Made by a program: the position numbers and the translations under genes. Under the pieces are notes generated by a model. It was not told the origin of the DNA. It worked only from the letters and a program-made list of their open reading frames with translations, and ran no database searches. Shown here one piece after another: positions 1 through 7,194 of a DNA stretch of 7,993 nt (its first letter is position 1; every line of letters begins with the position of its first letter). Source of the stretch: Stigonema ocellatum SAG 48.90 = DSM 106950 (GTDB lineage Bacteria; Cyanobacteriota; Cyanobacteriia; Cyanobacteriales; Nostocaceae); contig JADQBA010000250.1 of the NCBI GenBank assembly GCA_016903675.1, forward strand, positions 1 through 7,993, written 5' to 3'.

Positions 1-2142
1 GTCAGTTGAATCAATCCCATAATATTTTTGAATATGCTGACAATGAGTAGCGAGTGAATGATGGGAAATGGGAACGCCTTTTGGTGTACCTGTGGAACCT
101 GATGTATACATCACATAAGCTAGGTGGTCAGGTGTCACTTCACTCGGAGGATTTGTCAGGCTTTGTTCGCTCCTGAAAGAGTCCTCATTGTCCAAGCAGA
201 CAATCGGTACAGTCTGTTCTGAAAGTAAGTCTAGTAAGTTTTGTTGAGTCAACACTAATGCTACTTGTGCGTCTTCGATCATGAAGCGCAAGCGCGAACT
301 TGGGTAGGCTGGGTCTAGTGGTAGGTAAGTCCCACCGGCTTTGAGGATACCCAATAACCCTACCACCATTAAAGGCGATCTCTTTACACACAAACCCACC
401 AACACATCTGGTCGCACACCCTCTGACTGGAGGTAATGTGCAATTGTGTTCGCACGGGTGTTTAATTGAGAGTACGTTAGTTGTTCGTCCTCAAAAACTA
501 GTGCGATCGCATCCGGTGTCAATTCCACCTGTTGAAAAAACAACTCATGAATACATTTATCAGTAAAGTATTCAGCCTCAGTATCATTCCACTCCACCAA
601 CAACTGATGGCGTTCTGCCTCACTCAACATGGATAATTCACCCACTGTTGCGACTGGATTTTCGACAATTGCCGACAACAAGTTCTGGAAATGACCAGCC
701 ATGCGCGAAATCGTTGACCCATCAAACAAGTCAGTGTTGTACTTAAAAGTCCCAAAAACAGATGAATTACCCTCTACAATTTCTAAATCTAAATCAAACT
801 GACCTTCCTGTTGAGGAATGTTAAAAGGTCTTAGCTTCAACCCTCCCCAATCAATATCCTTTTCTGTTTCATTCTCAAGCAGAAGAAGTATATCTTGAGA
901 TTTTTGTAACTGCTGCAGCACAAAAGAAGCCTGAAAAACTGGTGAACTACTGGGGTCGCGGTGTTGCTGTAACTTATTTACCAGTAGAGCAAATGGGTAA
1001 TCTTGATGAGTAAGTGCTTCCAGGACTGTTTGACGAACTTGGGTAAGAAACTCTTTAAAACTAGGATTATTAGATAAATTTCCTCGCAAGACCACTGGAT
1101 TGGCAAAGTAACCAACAATTCCTCTAAATTGAGACTGCAATCTACCTGCAATTGGAGAACCAACTAAAATGTCTTCTTGTCCTGTGTAACGATATAAAAG
1201 CATCTCAAAAGCAGCTAGCAGGAGCATGTAAAATGTTGCATCTGACAATGTCGCTAGTTGTTTAAGTTGCTGTGTCAGTTGGGAAGATAACTGGAAATTA
1301 TAGGAAGCACCGTTATATGTTTGTATTGGTGGTCTTGGTTTATCTGTAGGTAAATTTAGTACTGGCAGTTCTCCTTTAAGTTTATTTTGCCAATAGCTCC
1401 AAAGTTTTTCTCCTTCTGAGCCTAACAACATTTTGTTCTGCCAGCGAACATAATCAGAGTAAGAGTGCTTTAAAGTCGGAAGTGATGCTTTAACACCATC
1501 AAGTTGTGCTTGGTAGAGTTTGGGTAACTCGGATAAAATAATATCTAAAGACCAACCATCAGTTGCAATGTGATGTATTGTTAGCAATAGAATATGTTCT
1601 TTCTGGGAACAAGTAAACAATCTTATTCGTATTACTGATTCTTGTTCCAGATCGAAGGGGCGTTGGGATTCCTGGTAAACAGATGAATAAAGTTCTGTCT
1701 CACTCCAAGCTGAAGCATCTACATGCTGGAAGTCTACTTTTTTCGCCTGATGTACCTGTTGAATTGGTTCAGATCCTAGCTTGGGGAAAGTGCTACGCAA
1801 GGAAGGATGACGCTCAAGTAGTTCCCCAAAAGCTAAACGCAAATTTTTTACATTTACATCATCACAAATACGACTAGTAAAAACCTGGTTATAAGCGGAA
1901 CTGTCAGGGGCTAATTGCCACAAAAACCATAGAGCTTTTTGACCGTGGGAGAGGGGATGGACGTTGAAGATATCTGGGCGATCGCGTAATAATTTTATGA
2001 TTTCAACTTTATGTTGCTTTAGTTGAGCTAATACTGAAGAGGTTGATTGTTCACGAGGTGAATCATAGTACAGATTTTCGCCTTCATGCCATAATTTCCA
2101 ATCTTTGATGACAAGATTTTGTAAAAATTCAACTAAATTCAT
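1..2142 (-). CDS. Nonribosomal peptide synthetase, N-terminal part (TubC-like docking, condensation, adenylation); runs off the left edge
   Basis: Reading from the ATG at 2142, 714 codons are open to the window edge. Residues 1-52 resemble the TubC N-terminal docking domain (LWHEGENLYYD, then a Lys-rich helix). A condensation domain follows from about residue 60: HPLSHGQKALWFL (62-74), the catalytic HHIATDG (190-196) and GSPIAGR (328-334). An adenylation domain starts near 530, with LKAGGTYLPLDPAYP (600-614) and the nucleotide-binding loop YTSGSTGTPKG (679-689). The sequence ends 25 residues later, so the substrate-pocket residues, the carrier domain and any later modules are missing and the amino acid cannot be predicted. 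The start codon overlaps the stop of the upstream loading gene (ATGA), and AGGA lies 5 bases before the ATG. The condensation domain should therefore receive the acyl group from that gene's carrier domain and join it to the first amino acid. Whether it is a starter-type condensation domain is inferred from position, not from a diagnostic residue. Confidence 0.95.
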   Translation of the reverse strand, partial: MNLVEFLQNLVIKDWKLWHEGENLYYDSPREQSTSSVLAQLKQHKVEIIKLLRDRPDIFNVHPLSHGQKALWFLWQLAPDSSAYNQVFTSRICDDVNVKNLRLAFGELLERHPSLRSTFPKLGSEPIQQVHQAKKVDFQHVDASAWSETELYSSVYQESQRPFDLEQESVIRIRLFTCSQKEHILLLTIHHIATDGWSLDIILSELPKLYQAQLDGVKASLPTLKHSYSDYVRWQNKMLLGSEGEKLWSYWQNKLKGELPVLNLPTDKPRPPIQTYNGASYNFQLSSQLTQQLKQLATLSDATFYMLLLAAFEMLLYRYTGQEDILVGSPIAGRLQSQFRGIVGYFANPVVLRGNLSNNPSFKEFLTQVRQTVLEALTHQDYPFALLVNKLQQHRDPSSSPVFQASFVLQQLQKSQDILLLLENETEKDIDWGGLKLRPFNIPQQEGQFDLDLEIVEGNSSVFGTFKYNTDLFDGSTISRMAGHFQNLLSAIVENPVATVGELSMLSEAERHQLLVEWNDTEAEYFTDKCIHELFFQQVELTPDAIALVFEDEQLTYSQLNTRANTIAHYLQSEGVRPDVLVGLCVKRSPLMVVGLLGILKAGGTYLPLDPAYPSSRLRFMIEDAQVALVLTQQNLLDLLSEQTVPIVCLDNEDSFRSEQSLTNPPSEVTPDHLAYVMYTSGSTGTPKGVPISHHSLATHCQHIQKYYGIDSTD

Positions 2143-2151
2143 AATTTTCCT
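2139..2151 (-). promoter_or_regulatory. ATGA stop/start overlap with Shine-Dalgarno AGGA
   Basis: The TGA of the loading gene and the ATG of the NRPS share bases 2139-2142. AGGA (2151-2148 on the minus strand) sits five bases before the ATG, inside the last codons of the loading gene. This supports co-transcription and translational coupling of the two proteins, and it fixes the NRPS start. Confidence 0.85.
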
Positions 2152-5100
2152 GTTATCCGCTGACTATTTTTTAAATTGCCTTGAGCCAGTTTCTGATAAT
2201 TTTCTACTTCAATTCCTTGAAAACTGTCAATATCTGCTTGTTGATCCAAATTGTCCATTTTGGATTTCGATTCTTCCTCTACAGGCGTACAATTTTGGAG
2301 TTCCAGACCATGTAATTCCACCAAATACTTACTAAGTTGGGCAATTGTTGGATATTCAAACAGCAAGGTTTCAGCAATAGGAATTTTCAAATATTTCCCA
2401 ATAATTTCTATCAGTTCTACAGCCTTAAGTGAATCAACACCCAAAGCGAACAAACTTTTATTTAAGTCAACTGACTCTGGATGTATATTTAAAGAATCGG
2501 CAATGTGTTGAATAATTATTTTTTGCAAGCCATGTGTGGTTGAGCCATCATCAGCTTGTCTATCAACTTCAGTAGGGAATTTATCTTGGTTTATAGTTGA
2601 ATTTTTATGTGTATTTTGTGACAACCCATTATTGAGTGTTGCGGTTATATCTTGTTGTCCAATTTTGACTTCTGCTCCCCATTGCTTTTGCTCTATAGGA
2701 TTTATTGCCAGTTGTTCAACTTTTTGACTCGTTTCATGAACGCTAATACCACCAGCGAATTCACGGAGTTGATTCAAATAATCAAGATTGGATAGTACCG
2801 AATCTGCATCCACTCCAAAGTCAATTAAACAAGCGATTTCATCAATCCCTATTTCTTTTAGCTGATTCACCATCTTCAAGCAGCTAGAAGGTGTTCCCAA
2901 TAAAGCTGCTGTTTGAAAATACCTTTCAAAGGCATAAGCTAATAACTTTTCTCGTTCAGATTCTATTAATTCATCTAGGCTTTCTGAATTATTTCTCCAT
3001 AAATCAATAGAACTTTGGAGATATTCTCTGAATGGTTGCTTTACTTTGCTGCGAACGAATTCTATTTCTGAACTGACAAATGTATGTAACATTAGGGTTA
3101 CATGACCACTGTTTGGATCGTAACCATTTTTAGCTCTTGACTCTCGATATAAGGCTATTTTTGAAGCTAATTCTTCCATTGGTTGGAAAAGCAAGGCTGT
3201 TAAAACGTTACCTCCTATAGCTCCTGCTTCAACAAACCTTTCTTTGCCTCCGCTACAAGTAATCCAAATTGGTAATTCTGGTTGTTTTGGTAAGGGGTAT
3301 ATTCTAATTTCAGTTTCTTCTCCATTACCATTAGGTAAGTAAACTGATTCCCCTCGCCACAGTTTTTGCACTGTTTTGATACCATCAAACATTACTTGAG
3401 TACGATTGGTATAGTTTTCTGGCAAAAGGACAAAGTCATTGGGATTCCAACCTCTGGCAAAGCTAATGTCTACTCGACCCCCAGATAAGTTATCGACTAC
3501 AGACCATTGTTCCGCAACTCGAACAGGATTTTGCAATGGTAAAACAACGCTACCTGGTCTAATGCGAATTTTCTCAGTTACCATCGCCAAGGCAGAACCT
3601 AAAACGGCTGGTTCTGGATATAAACCTCCAAAAGGATGAAAATGTCGTTCTGGTATCCAGACAGCATGAAAATTATTTTGGTCGGCAAATTTTGCTCCTT
3701 CCAGCAGCAGTCGATATTTGTGATCTGTAAACTCCGCTTCGTTGCTTGAAAAGTAAAGTAAACTAAACTCAATTCCTTTGACTTTTGACTTTTGACTTTT
3801 GACGAACCCGAAGGGGCTGACTTGTGTCGTCACCTTCTGTACAGACTTAGTGAAGACTACATTTTGCAAACTTTCATCAAGGAATTTTTGGCGACAAGCA
3901 CTGCGCTGAATCTTGCCACTAGACGTTTTGGGAATACTTCCTGGTTTAAGTAAAACTATAGTATCAATTACTACTTCGTGTTCTAGTGATACGGCTTGAT
4001 TAATTGCCTCTACCACTTCATCTGAGTTGAGTTGACGCACATAGGTACGCTCTAATTCCTGCACCACTACTAGCCTTTCTTCCCCTTCTATTTCTATAGA
4101 GAAAGCGGCTCCACAATTGGCTTGCAGTGCTGGATGGCTCTTCTGGACAGTCAGTTCAATGTCTTGGGGATAATGATTGCGACCATATATGATAATTACA
4201 TCCTTGAGTCTTCCTGTAACAAACAACTCTCCATTGCGTAAAAATCCCAAGTCCCCTGTGCGCAGAAATGGCCCATCTCCAGTATCTTTCAGATAAGCTT
4301 GAAAGGTTTCTTGTGTTGATTCGGGGCGATTCCAATACCCTGAGGCAATACTCCCACCCTCCACCCAAATCTCTCCTACAAATCCTTCTCGAGAGCGAGT
4401 TAACGACTCTGGGTTAACGATAATCACTGTTGTGTCCATGTAAGGACGACCACATCCCACAAACACTCGACTTAGAGGTGATGAAATCTCATTCTCTACT
4501 ACGGAGTTTTGTTCTAACTCCCTAGCTTTCACTCCTTGAATCACTGGCTGTTGATTCTTATCCCCACCCGTAGTAAACAGGGTAGTCTCCGCCATTCCAT
4601 AGCAAGGATAAAAGGCACTGTAATTAAAGCCACTTGGAGCAAATTTTTCCGCAAATTGCTTGAGAGTTTCTGCCCGTACTGGTTCCGCCCCATTGAAAGC
4701 CAAATCCCAACTGCTCAAGTCAAGATTAGCTAATTGTTCTGGTTGAACTTTTTTTACACATAAATCGTAAGCGAAATTCGGTCCACCACTGGTAGTCGCT
4801 CTATATTTAGAAATCGCTTTTAACCAACAAATCGGTTTCTGAAGAAACGCTACTGGCGGCATCAGAATACTGGGAAATCCGACATAAATAGGCTGCAAAA
4901 CATGACCAATCAATCCCATATCATGAAACAAAGGCAACCAACCAACACCGATACTCTTCTCACTATGCCCGAAAGCTTGATGAATCAACTGTTGGTTGTG
5001 GATTATGTTTCCATGACTCACCATCACCCCTTTGGGTGTTCCTGTAGAACCGGAAGTATATTGCAAAAATGCCAAACTCTCCCGTGTCACTGATTTAGGT

Positions 5101-5555
5101 ACAAACTCAAGAGCATTAGCTTCAATGGTATCTGTAGCTACCCACTTCAACTGAGCTAACTCTGCTTCCTCTTCCCATCTTTTCTCAAAATCAGCCAATA
5201 TTGATGTGGTTGTCAGTGCTACTTTTGCTTGGGCATCATTAACAATAGAAAGTAACCGATGCAACTTCTGATTGCGTCTGGGAGGATAAACCGGAACCGC
5301 TACTACCCCTGCATATAAACAGCCAAAGAACGCTGTAATAAACTCTAATCCCGACGGATATAACAGTAACGCCCGTTCTCCTTGCCAAGATTTCAGATGG
5401 GTTGCGATCGCGATCGCCCGTCTATCTAATTCTCCATAGGAAAGATTCCCTGACTCAGTTTCTCCGTCAGAGAGAAATATATAGCTGCTGGATTCAGACC
5501 GCTCAATTGACCTATATTGCAATATCTCTAATATTGATCCGAAGTCATATAACAT
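2139..5555 (-). CDS. Lipopeptide loading protein: fatty acyl-AMP ligase, luciferase-like monooxygenase, carrier protein
   Basis: Three domains, numbered from the ATG at 5555 (1138 residues). Residues 1-560 are a fatty acyl-AMP ligase: YTSGSTGTPKG (166-176), YGMAETT (319-325), RTGDLG (432-437) and PKTSSGKIQR (542-551), whose Lys548 is the expected adenylation lysine. Residues 594-930 are a flavin-dependent luciferase-like monooxygenase of the type found inside natural-product synthases: WIPERHFHPFGGLYPEP (633-649), then an LPLQNPVRVAEQWS stretch. Residues 1007-1081 are a carrier domain; Ser1042 in LGVDSLKAVEL is the phosphopantetheine site. A 57-residue polar tail follows. The likely job is to activate a free fatty acid with ATP, load it on the carrier, and hydroxylate the tethered chain before passing it to the overlapping NRPS. 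Related monooxygenase domains in microginin and puwainaphycin synthases are linked to 2-hydroxylation; that position is inference here. An in-frame TTG at 5570 would add five residues, but neither start has a strong Shine-Dalgarno sequence. The ATG is preferred because it gives an N-terminus of usual length for the family. Confidence 0.95.
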   Translation of the reverse strand: MLYDFGSILEILQYRSIERSESSSYIFLSDGETESGNLSYGELDRRAIAIATHLKSWQGERALLLYPSGLEFITAFFGCLYAGVVAVPVYPPRRNQKLHRLLSIVNDAQAKVALTTTSILADFEKRWEEEAELAQLKWVATDTIEANALEFVPKSVTRESLAFLQYTSGSTGTPKGVMVSHGNIIHNQQLIHQAFGHSEKSIGVGWLPLFHDMGLIGHVLQPIYVGFPSILMPPVAFLQKPICWLKAISKYRATTSGGPNFAYDLCVKKVQPEQLANLDLSSWDLAFNGAEPVRAETLKQFAEKFAPSGFNYSAFYPCYGMAETTLFTTGGDKNQQPVIQGVKARELEQNSVVENEISSPLSRVFVGCGRPYMDTTVIIVNPESLTRSREGFVGEIWVEGGSIASGYWNRPESTQETFQAYLKDTGDGPFLRTGDLGFLRNGELFVTGRLKDVIIIYGRNHYPQDIELTVQKSHPALQANCGAAFSIEIEGEERLVVVQELERTYVRQLNSDEVVEAINQAVSLEHEVVIDTIVLLKPGSIPKTSSGKIQRSACRQKFLDESLQNVVFTKSVQKVTTQVSPFGFVKSQKSKVKGIEFSLLYFSSNEAEFTDHKYRLLLEGAKFADQNNFHAVWIPERHFHPFGGLYPEPAVLGSALAMVTEKIRIRPGSVVLPLQNPVRVAEQWSVVDNLSGGRVDISFARGWNPNDFVLLPENYTNRTQVMFDGIKTVQKLWRGESVYLPNGNGEETEIRIYPLPKQPELPIWITCSGGKERFVEAGAIGGNVLTALLFQPMEELASKIALYRESRAKNGYDPNSGHVTLMLHTFVSSEIEFVRSKVKQPFREYLQSSIDLWRNNSESLDELIESEREKLLAYAFERYFQTAALLGTPSSCLKMVNQLKEIGIDEIACLIDFGVDADSVLSNLDYLNQLREFAGGISVHETSQKVEQLAINPIEQKQWGAEVKIGQQDITATLNNGLSQNTHKNSTINQDKFPTEVDRQADDGSTTHGLQKIIIQHIADSLNIHPESVDLNKSLFALGVDSLKAVELIEIIGKYLKIPIAETLLFEYPTIAQLSKYLVELHGLELQNCTPVEEESKSKMDNLDQQADIDSFQGIEVENYQKLAQGNLKNSQRITGKL
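3776..3803 (-). repeat. STRR-type heptamer repeat inside the loading gene
   Basis: Three perfect TTTTGAC units (3783-3803) follow a partial unit at 3776-3782, as read on the plus strand. On the coding strand they encode the V-K-S-Q-K-S-K-V-K linker between the acyl-AMP ligase and the monooxygenase. Three heptamers make 21 bases, so the frame is kept. The same unit occurs in the intergenic region at 6112-6118. Confidence 0.8.
5404..5417. repeat. Two overlapping HIP1 sites (GCGATCGC)
   Basis: GCGATCGC occurs at 5404-5411 and again at 5410-5417, sharing two bases, within codons for an Ala-Ile-Ala-Ile-Ala stretch of the acyl-AMP ligase. HIP1 is the highly iterated palindrome of many cyanobacterial genomes. 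Further copies in this window are at 503-510, 1978-1985 and 5863-5870. Confidence 0.9.
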
Positions 5556-5670
5556 AAGTAGTGCACCCAAATTAATTAGACATCTCCGAAAAATATCAAA
5601 GCTTTGCTGTGACTAGCTTATAAAACCCACTCTGCTTGCATTGCGTTCCTAGCTAGTACCGCTGCGCGAA

Positions 5671-5700
5671 AGTCACGCATTCAAAAGTCACTCATTCAAA
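5671..5700. repeat. 15-bp tandem repeat, two units
   Basis: AGTCACGCATTCAAA (5671-5685) is followed directly by AGTCACTCATTCAAA (5686-5700), differing at one base. The pair lies in the likely leader of the loading gene, just downstream of the candidate -10 box at 5704-5709. The neighbouring CGCTGCGCGAA (5660-5670) recurs in inverted orientation at 6127-6137, so part of this stretch is probably dispersed repetitive DNA. Confidence 0.75.
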
Positions 5701-5703
5701 AGT

Positions 5704-5709
5704 ATTATA
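5704..5709 (-). promoter_or_regulatory. Candidate -10 box for the lipopeptide operon
   Basis: On the minus strand a perfect TATAAT (5709-5704) lies about 150 bases upstream of the loading gene ATG, in the context TTGATATATAATACT. No convincing -35 hexamer is seen at the normal spacing (TCAAAC is the sequence there). The site may depend on an activator or may be chance in AT-rich DNA. Confidence 0.35.
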
Positions 5710-5797
5710 TATCAAGGCTTTTGGCTGTTTGAAATGGTTGCTTTATTTACGCCATGTTATACTAGTCTTAACGATAAATTAGGGATTTGAAATATTT

Positions 5798-5967
5798 ACT
5801 GACCTTGAGTTTTTCTACTTCTTGCTCTAGTTCTAAAATTCTCGAGTTTAGTTTCTCTGTGGGCGATCGCCTCCTCCATAATGATATCCACCAGTTTTTC
5901 CGGAGCCAACTGTCCAAGGGTTTCACGATCTAACTGTCTTCGGCAGGTCTTTTTCCATAATTTTCAT
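5798..5967 (-). pseudogene. Decayed 5' fragment of an IS66-type transposase
   Basis: Three minus-strand frames joined together resemble the N-terminus of cyanobacterial IS66-type transposases. MEKDLPK starts at 5958 (or 5967, two codons earlier than an in-frame Ile). LDRETLGQLAPEKLVDII follows after a one-base shift near 5937, then EKLNSRILELEQEVEKLKVS after a second shift near 5855-5861. The last piece has heptad spacing of Leu/Ile typical of the coiled coil at the start of these transposases. Similarity stops at Ser (5798-5800), so the catalytic part is absent. A TTGACA (5995-5990) with a weak GATTAT 18 bases on could be the old transposase promoter. Family recognition is from memory of the sequence pattern; no search was run. 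The remnant cannot encode an active enzyme. Confidence 0.65.
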
Positions 5968-6018
5968 AATCCGCCTAACATGTCACACTTGTCAATACCC
6001 CCCTAACCTGAATCCTTA

Positions 6019-6111
6019 CTATAATACTTTGTTTATAAATTTGTTCTACCACCTTGATGGTTTCTTTAATTAACCCTCTAATAAACTGCATATATACACC
6101 TTGGCATTAAC
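6019..6111. repeat. Direct repeat, copy 1 (93 bp)
   Basis: This copy matches 6190-6296. The core 6050-6095 is identical over 46 bases to 6235-6280, and the flanks are similar with small insertions. On the minus strand it contains the start (ATG at 6091) of a 38-codon open frame, MQFIRGLIKETIKVVEQIYK and onward, ending at 5975 just before the transposase fragment. An AAGG lies 8-11 bases before that ATG. The peptide is not recognised. Confidence 0.85.
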
Positions 6112-6137
6112 TTTTGACTTTTCAATTTTCGCGCAGC
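6112..6137. repeat. Dispersed-repeat patch between the two direct repeats
   Basis: One TTTTGAC unit (6112-6118) is followed by degenerate copies and by TTCGCGCAGCG (6127-6137). The latter is the inverted counterpart of 5660-5670. This combination of heptamer and GCGCAGCG motifs is typical of intergenic repetitive DNA in Nostoc-type genomes. Confidence 0.5.
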
Positions 6138-6189
6138 GAACTTGTCCCCCTTGTTCGGCTCTTAAATAGGATTGCTATATTTACTTTGT

Positions 6190-6296
6190 CTATAATACTT
6201 TGTTTAGAATACTTTGTTTATGAATTTTTTATAGCACCTTGATGGTTTCTTTAATTAACCCTCTAATAAACTGCATATATGCATCTTGGTATTAAC
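6190..6296. repeat. Direct repeat, copy 2 (107 bp)
   Basis: This is the second copy of the duplication, 185 bp from the first across the 46-base identical core (6235-6280). It is longer because AATACTTTGTTTA is itself duplicated (6194-6206 and 6208-6220). The minus-strand reading frame shared with copy 1 meets a TAA after about 15 codons here, so this copy encodes nothing beyond a short peptide. Confidence 0.85.
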
Positions 6297-6350
6297 CTTC
6301 TTTTATTAATCTCTCCAGATTAAAATCGAAACCCTATTCTCAGTTGATTA

Positions 6351-6379
6351 TTGACAGGATGCGCTTGCCTTGGTAGTAT
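6351..6379 (+). promoter_or_regulatory. Sigma70-type promoter with no recognised downstream gene
   Basis: A perfect -35 TTGACA (6351-6356), a 17-base spacer and TAGTAT (6374-6379, four of six consensus -10 bases) read rightward. Transcription would begin near 6386. The next 800 bases have no convincing gene but do contain several hairpins, so the product could be a noncoding RNA, a long leader or a very small gene. Confidence 0.5.
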
Positions 6380-6584
6380 CATAACAAAGGCTATTGAATA
6401 CAATTTTACACTTTATTTTTGTTCAATCCAAAGTAGGGAAGGACAGTTCGAGGCTTTCAGACTCCAAAACTTAAAGACTTTATTTTAAATAAACAAGAAG
6501 TTGTAAGAGGTTTACCAGCTACTTGTGTTTACCAGGGACAGAACTACCATGCTTTTTCTATACTTTTCCCGAACCTCTGATTAC

Positions 6585-6627
6585 TGGAGGGTAACTAAGT
6601 GCATGAGCAACTTAGTTACCCAATCCA
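6585..6627 (+). other. Long inverted repeat with ATG in the loop
   Basis: GGGTAACTAAGT (6589-6600) and ACTTAGTTACCC (6610-6621) pair perfectly over 12 bases around a 9-base loop. TGGA (6585-6588) and TCCA (6624-6627) add four pairs beyond a two-base AA bulge. The loop carries ATG (6603-6605), which opens a 34-codon frame to 6707 beginning MSNLVTQSKILPTQQNQKYI. GGAGG (6586-6590) lies 12 bases before it, in the stem. Either the frame is a tiny gene whose ribosome site is locked in the hairpin, or the palindrome has another role such as a protein-binding site. Confidence 0.7.
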
Positions 6628-6767
6628 AAATTTTGCCAACTCAGCAAAATCAGAAATATATTTCATTTTTATCCGAAGGGGAAATTTTACCAGCCCCCTG
6701 CGTCTAATCATGAAGCCAATTAAGTCCGGGGTTGGGCAATCAAGACCTGACACTACCGCAAGAATAA

Positions 6768-6797
6768 CCCTCCTGACTTGCAAAAATACCAGGAGGG
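6768..6797 (+). other. Inverted repeat CCCTCCTG / CAGGAGGG
   Basis: An 8-bp perfect stem (6768-6775 with 6790-6797) encloses a 14-base loop. The right arm is followed by GAAAAC and not by a T-run, so it is not a standard intrinsic terminator rightward. It lies about 380 bases downstream of the predicted start from the 6351-6379 promoter. Confidence 0.55.
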
Positions 6798-7064
6798 GAA
6801 AACTTCAATCTTTTAGTTGTACATCTAGTAACTGCTCGGTTAGTCCTTAAAGGTCAAATAGCTGTACATCTGTGAACAGGGAAAACCTTGGCGAGGATTT
6901 CAGTCACAGCCGCAACAGCAAAAATCCACTTCTCACAGTTGATGCCAACTGGCGATAATTATGACAAATTATTCTTGTTATTACAATGCTCTTGTAAACT
7001 TCGACATCAGAAAGAGCAAGTTTTTAAAAGCTTTTCAGTGTCAAGTCATGTTGCTGTCAGATAT

Positions 7065-7080
7065 GGGGTTATTTAACCCC
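7065..7080. other. Palindrome GGGGTTATTTAACCCC
   Basis: Seven-base arms are separated by two bases, giving a near-perfect palindrome. No T-run follows on either strand, so a terminator role is unlikely. It could be a protein-binding site or a repeat remnant. Confidence 0.5.
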
Positions 7081-7194
7081 CTAATCTCTCGCAAAGCTGG
7101 CAAAAAAGCAAATTCGCCTTCCCTTCAGCACAGCTGCCTTCTGCTCTCTGCCAATCTTTCGGTAAATCAATACGATTCAGTTAATTGGTAACAA

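Larger units (their letters stand above)
6380..7190. other. Gene-free stretch with several hairpins
   Basis: I find no open frame here with a family resemblance and a proper ribosome binding site, apart from one 34-codon candidate at 6603-6707. The stretch contains three inverted repeats, listed separately. It also has TGTACATCT repeated at 6818-6826 and 6863-6871, and a CT-rich low-complexity run (7127-7152) of a kind common between cyanobacterial genes. No tRNA or rRNA pattern is seen. Confidence 0.5.

Noticed and set aside
2105..5093. Several 60-86 codon open frames on the strand opposite the loading gene.
   Set aside because: They are shadows of a long gene with complete, well-conserved domains on the minus strand.
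5556..5570. TTG start at 5570 for the loading protein.
   Set aside because: It adds only five residues, has no better ribosome site than the ATG at 5555, and gives no extra family similarity. It remains possible.
6768..6800. Intrinsic terminator at the CCCTCCTG/CAGGAGGG stem.
   Set aside because: The right arm is followed by GAAAACTTC and not a T-run, and leftward the flank is GTTATTCTTGC, which is also poor in consecutive T.
6525..6850. Rightward open frames beginning upstream at 6525 and at 6599.
   Set aside because: Their starts lack ribosome sites and the peptides look random. Only the internal ATG at 6603, with GGAGG upstream, was kept as a weak candidate.
6888..7191. Two overlapping rightward open frames of 62 and 76 codons (start TTG at 6888 and ATG at 6961).
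   Set aside because: No Shine-Dalgarno sequence, no family resemblance, low-complexity composition, and the second runs through an intergenic CT-rich repeat.
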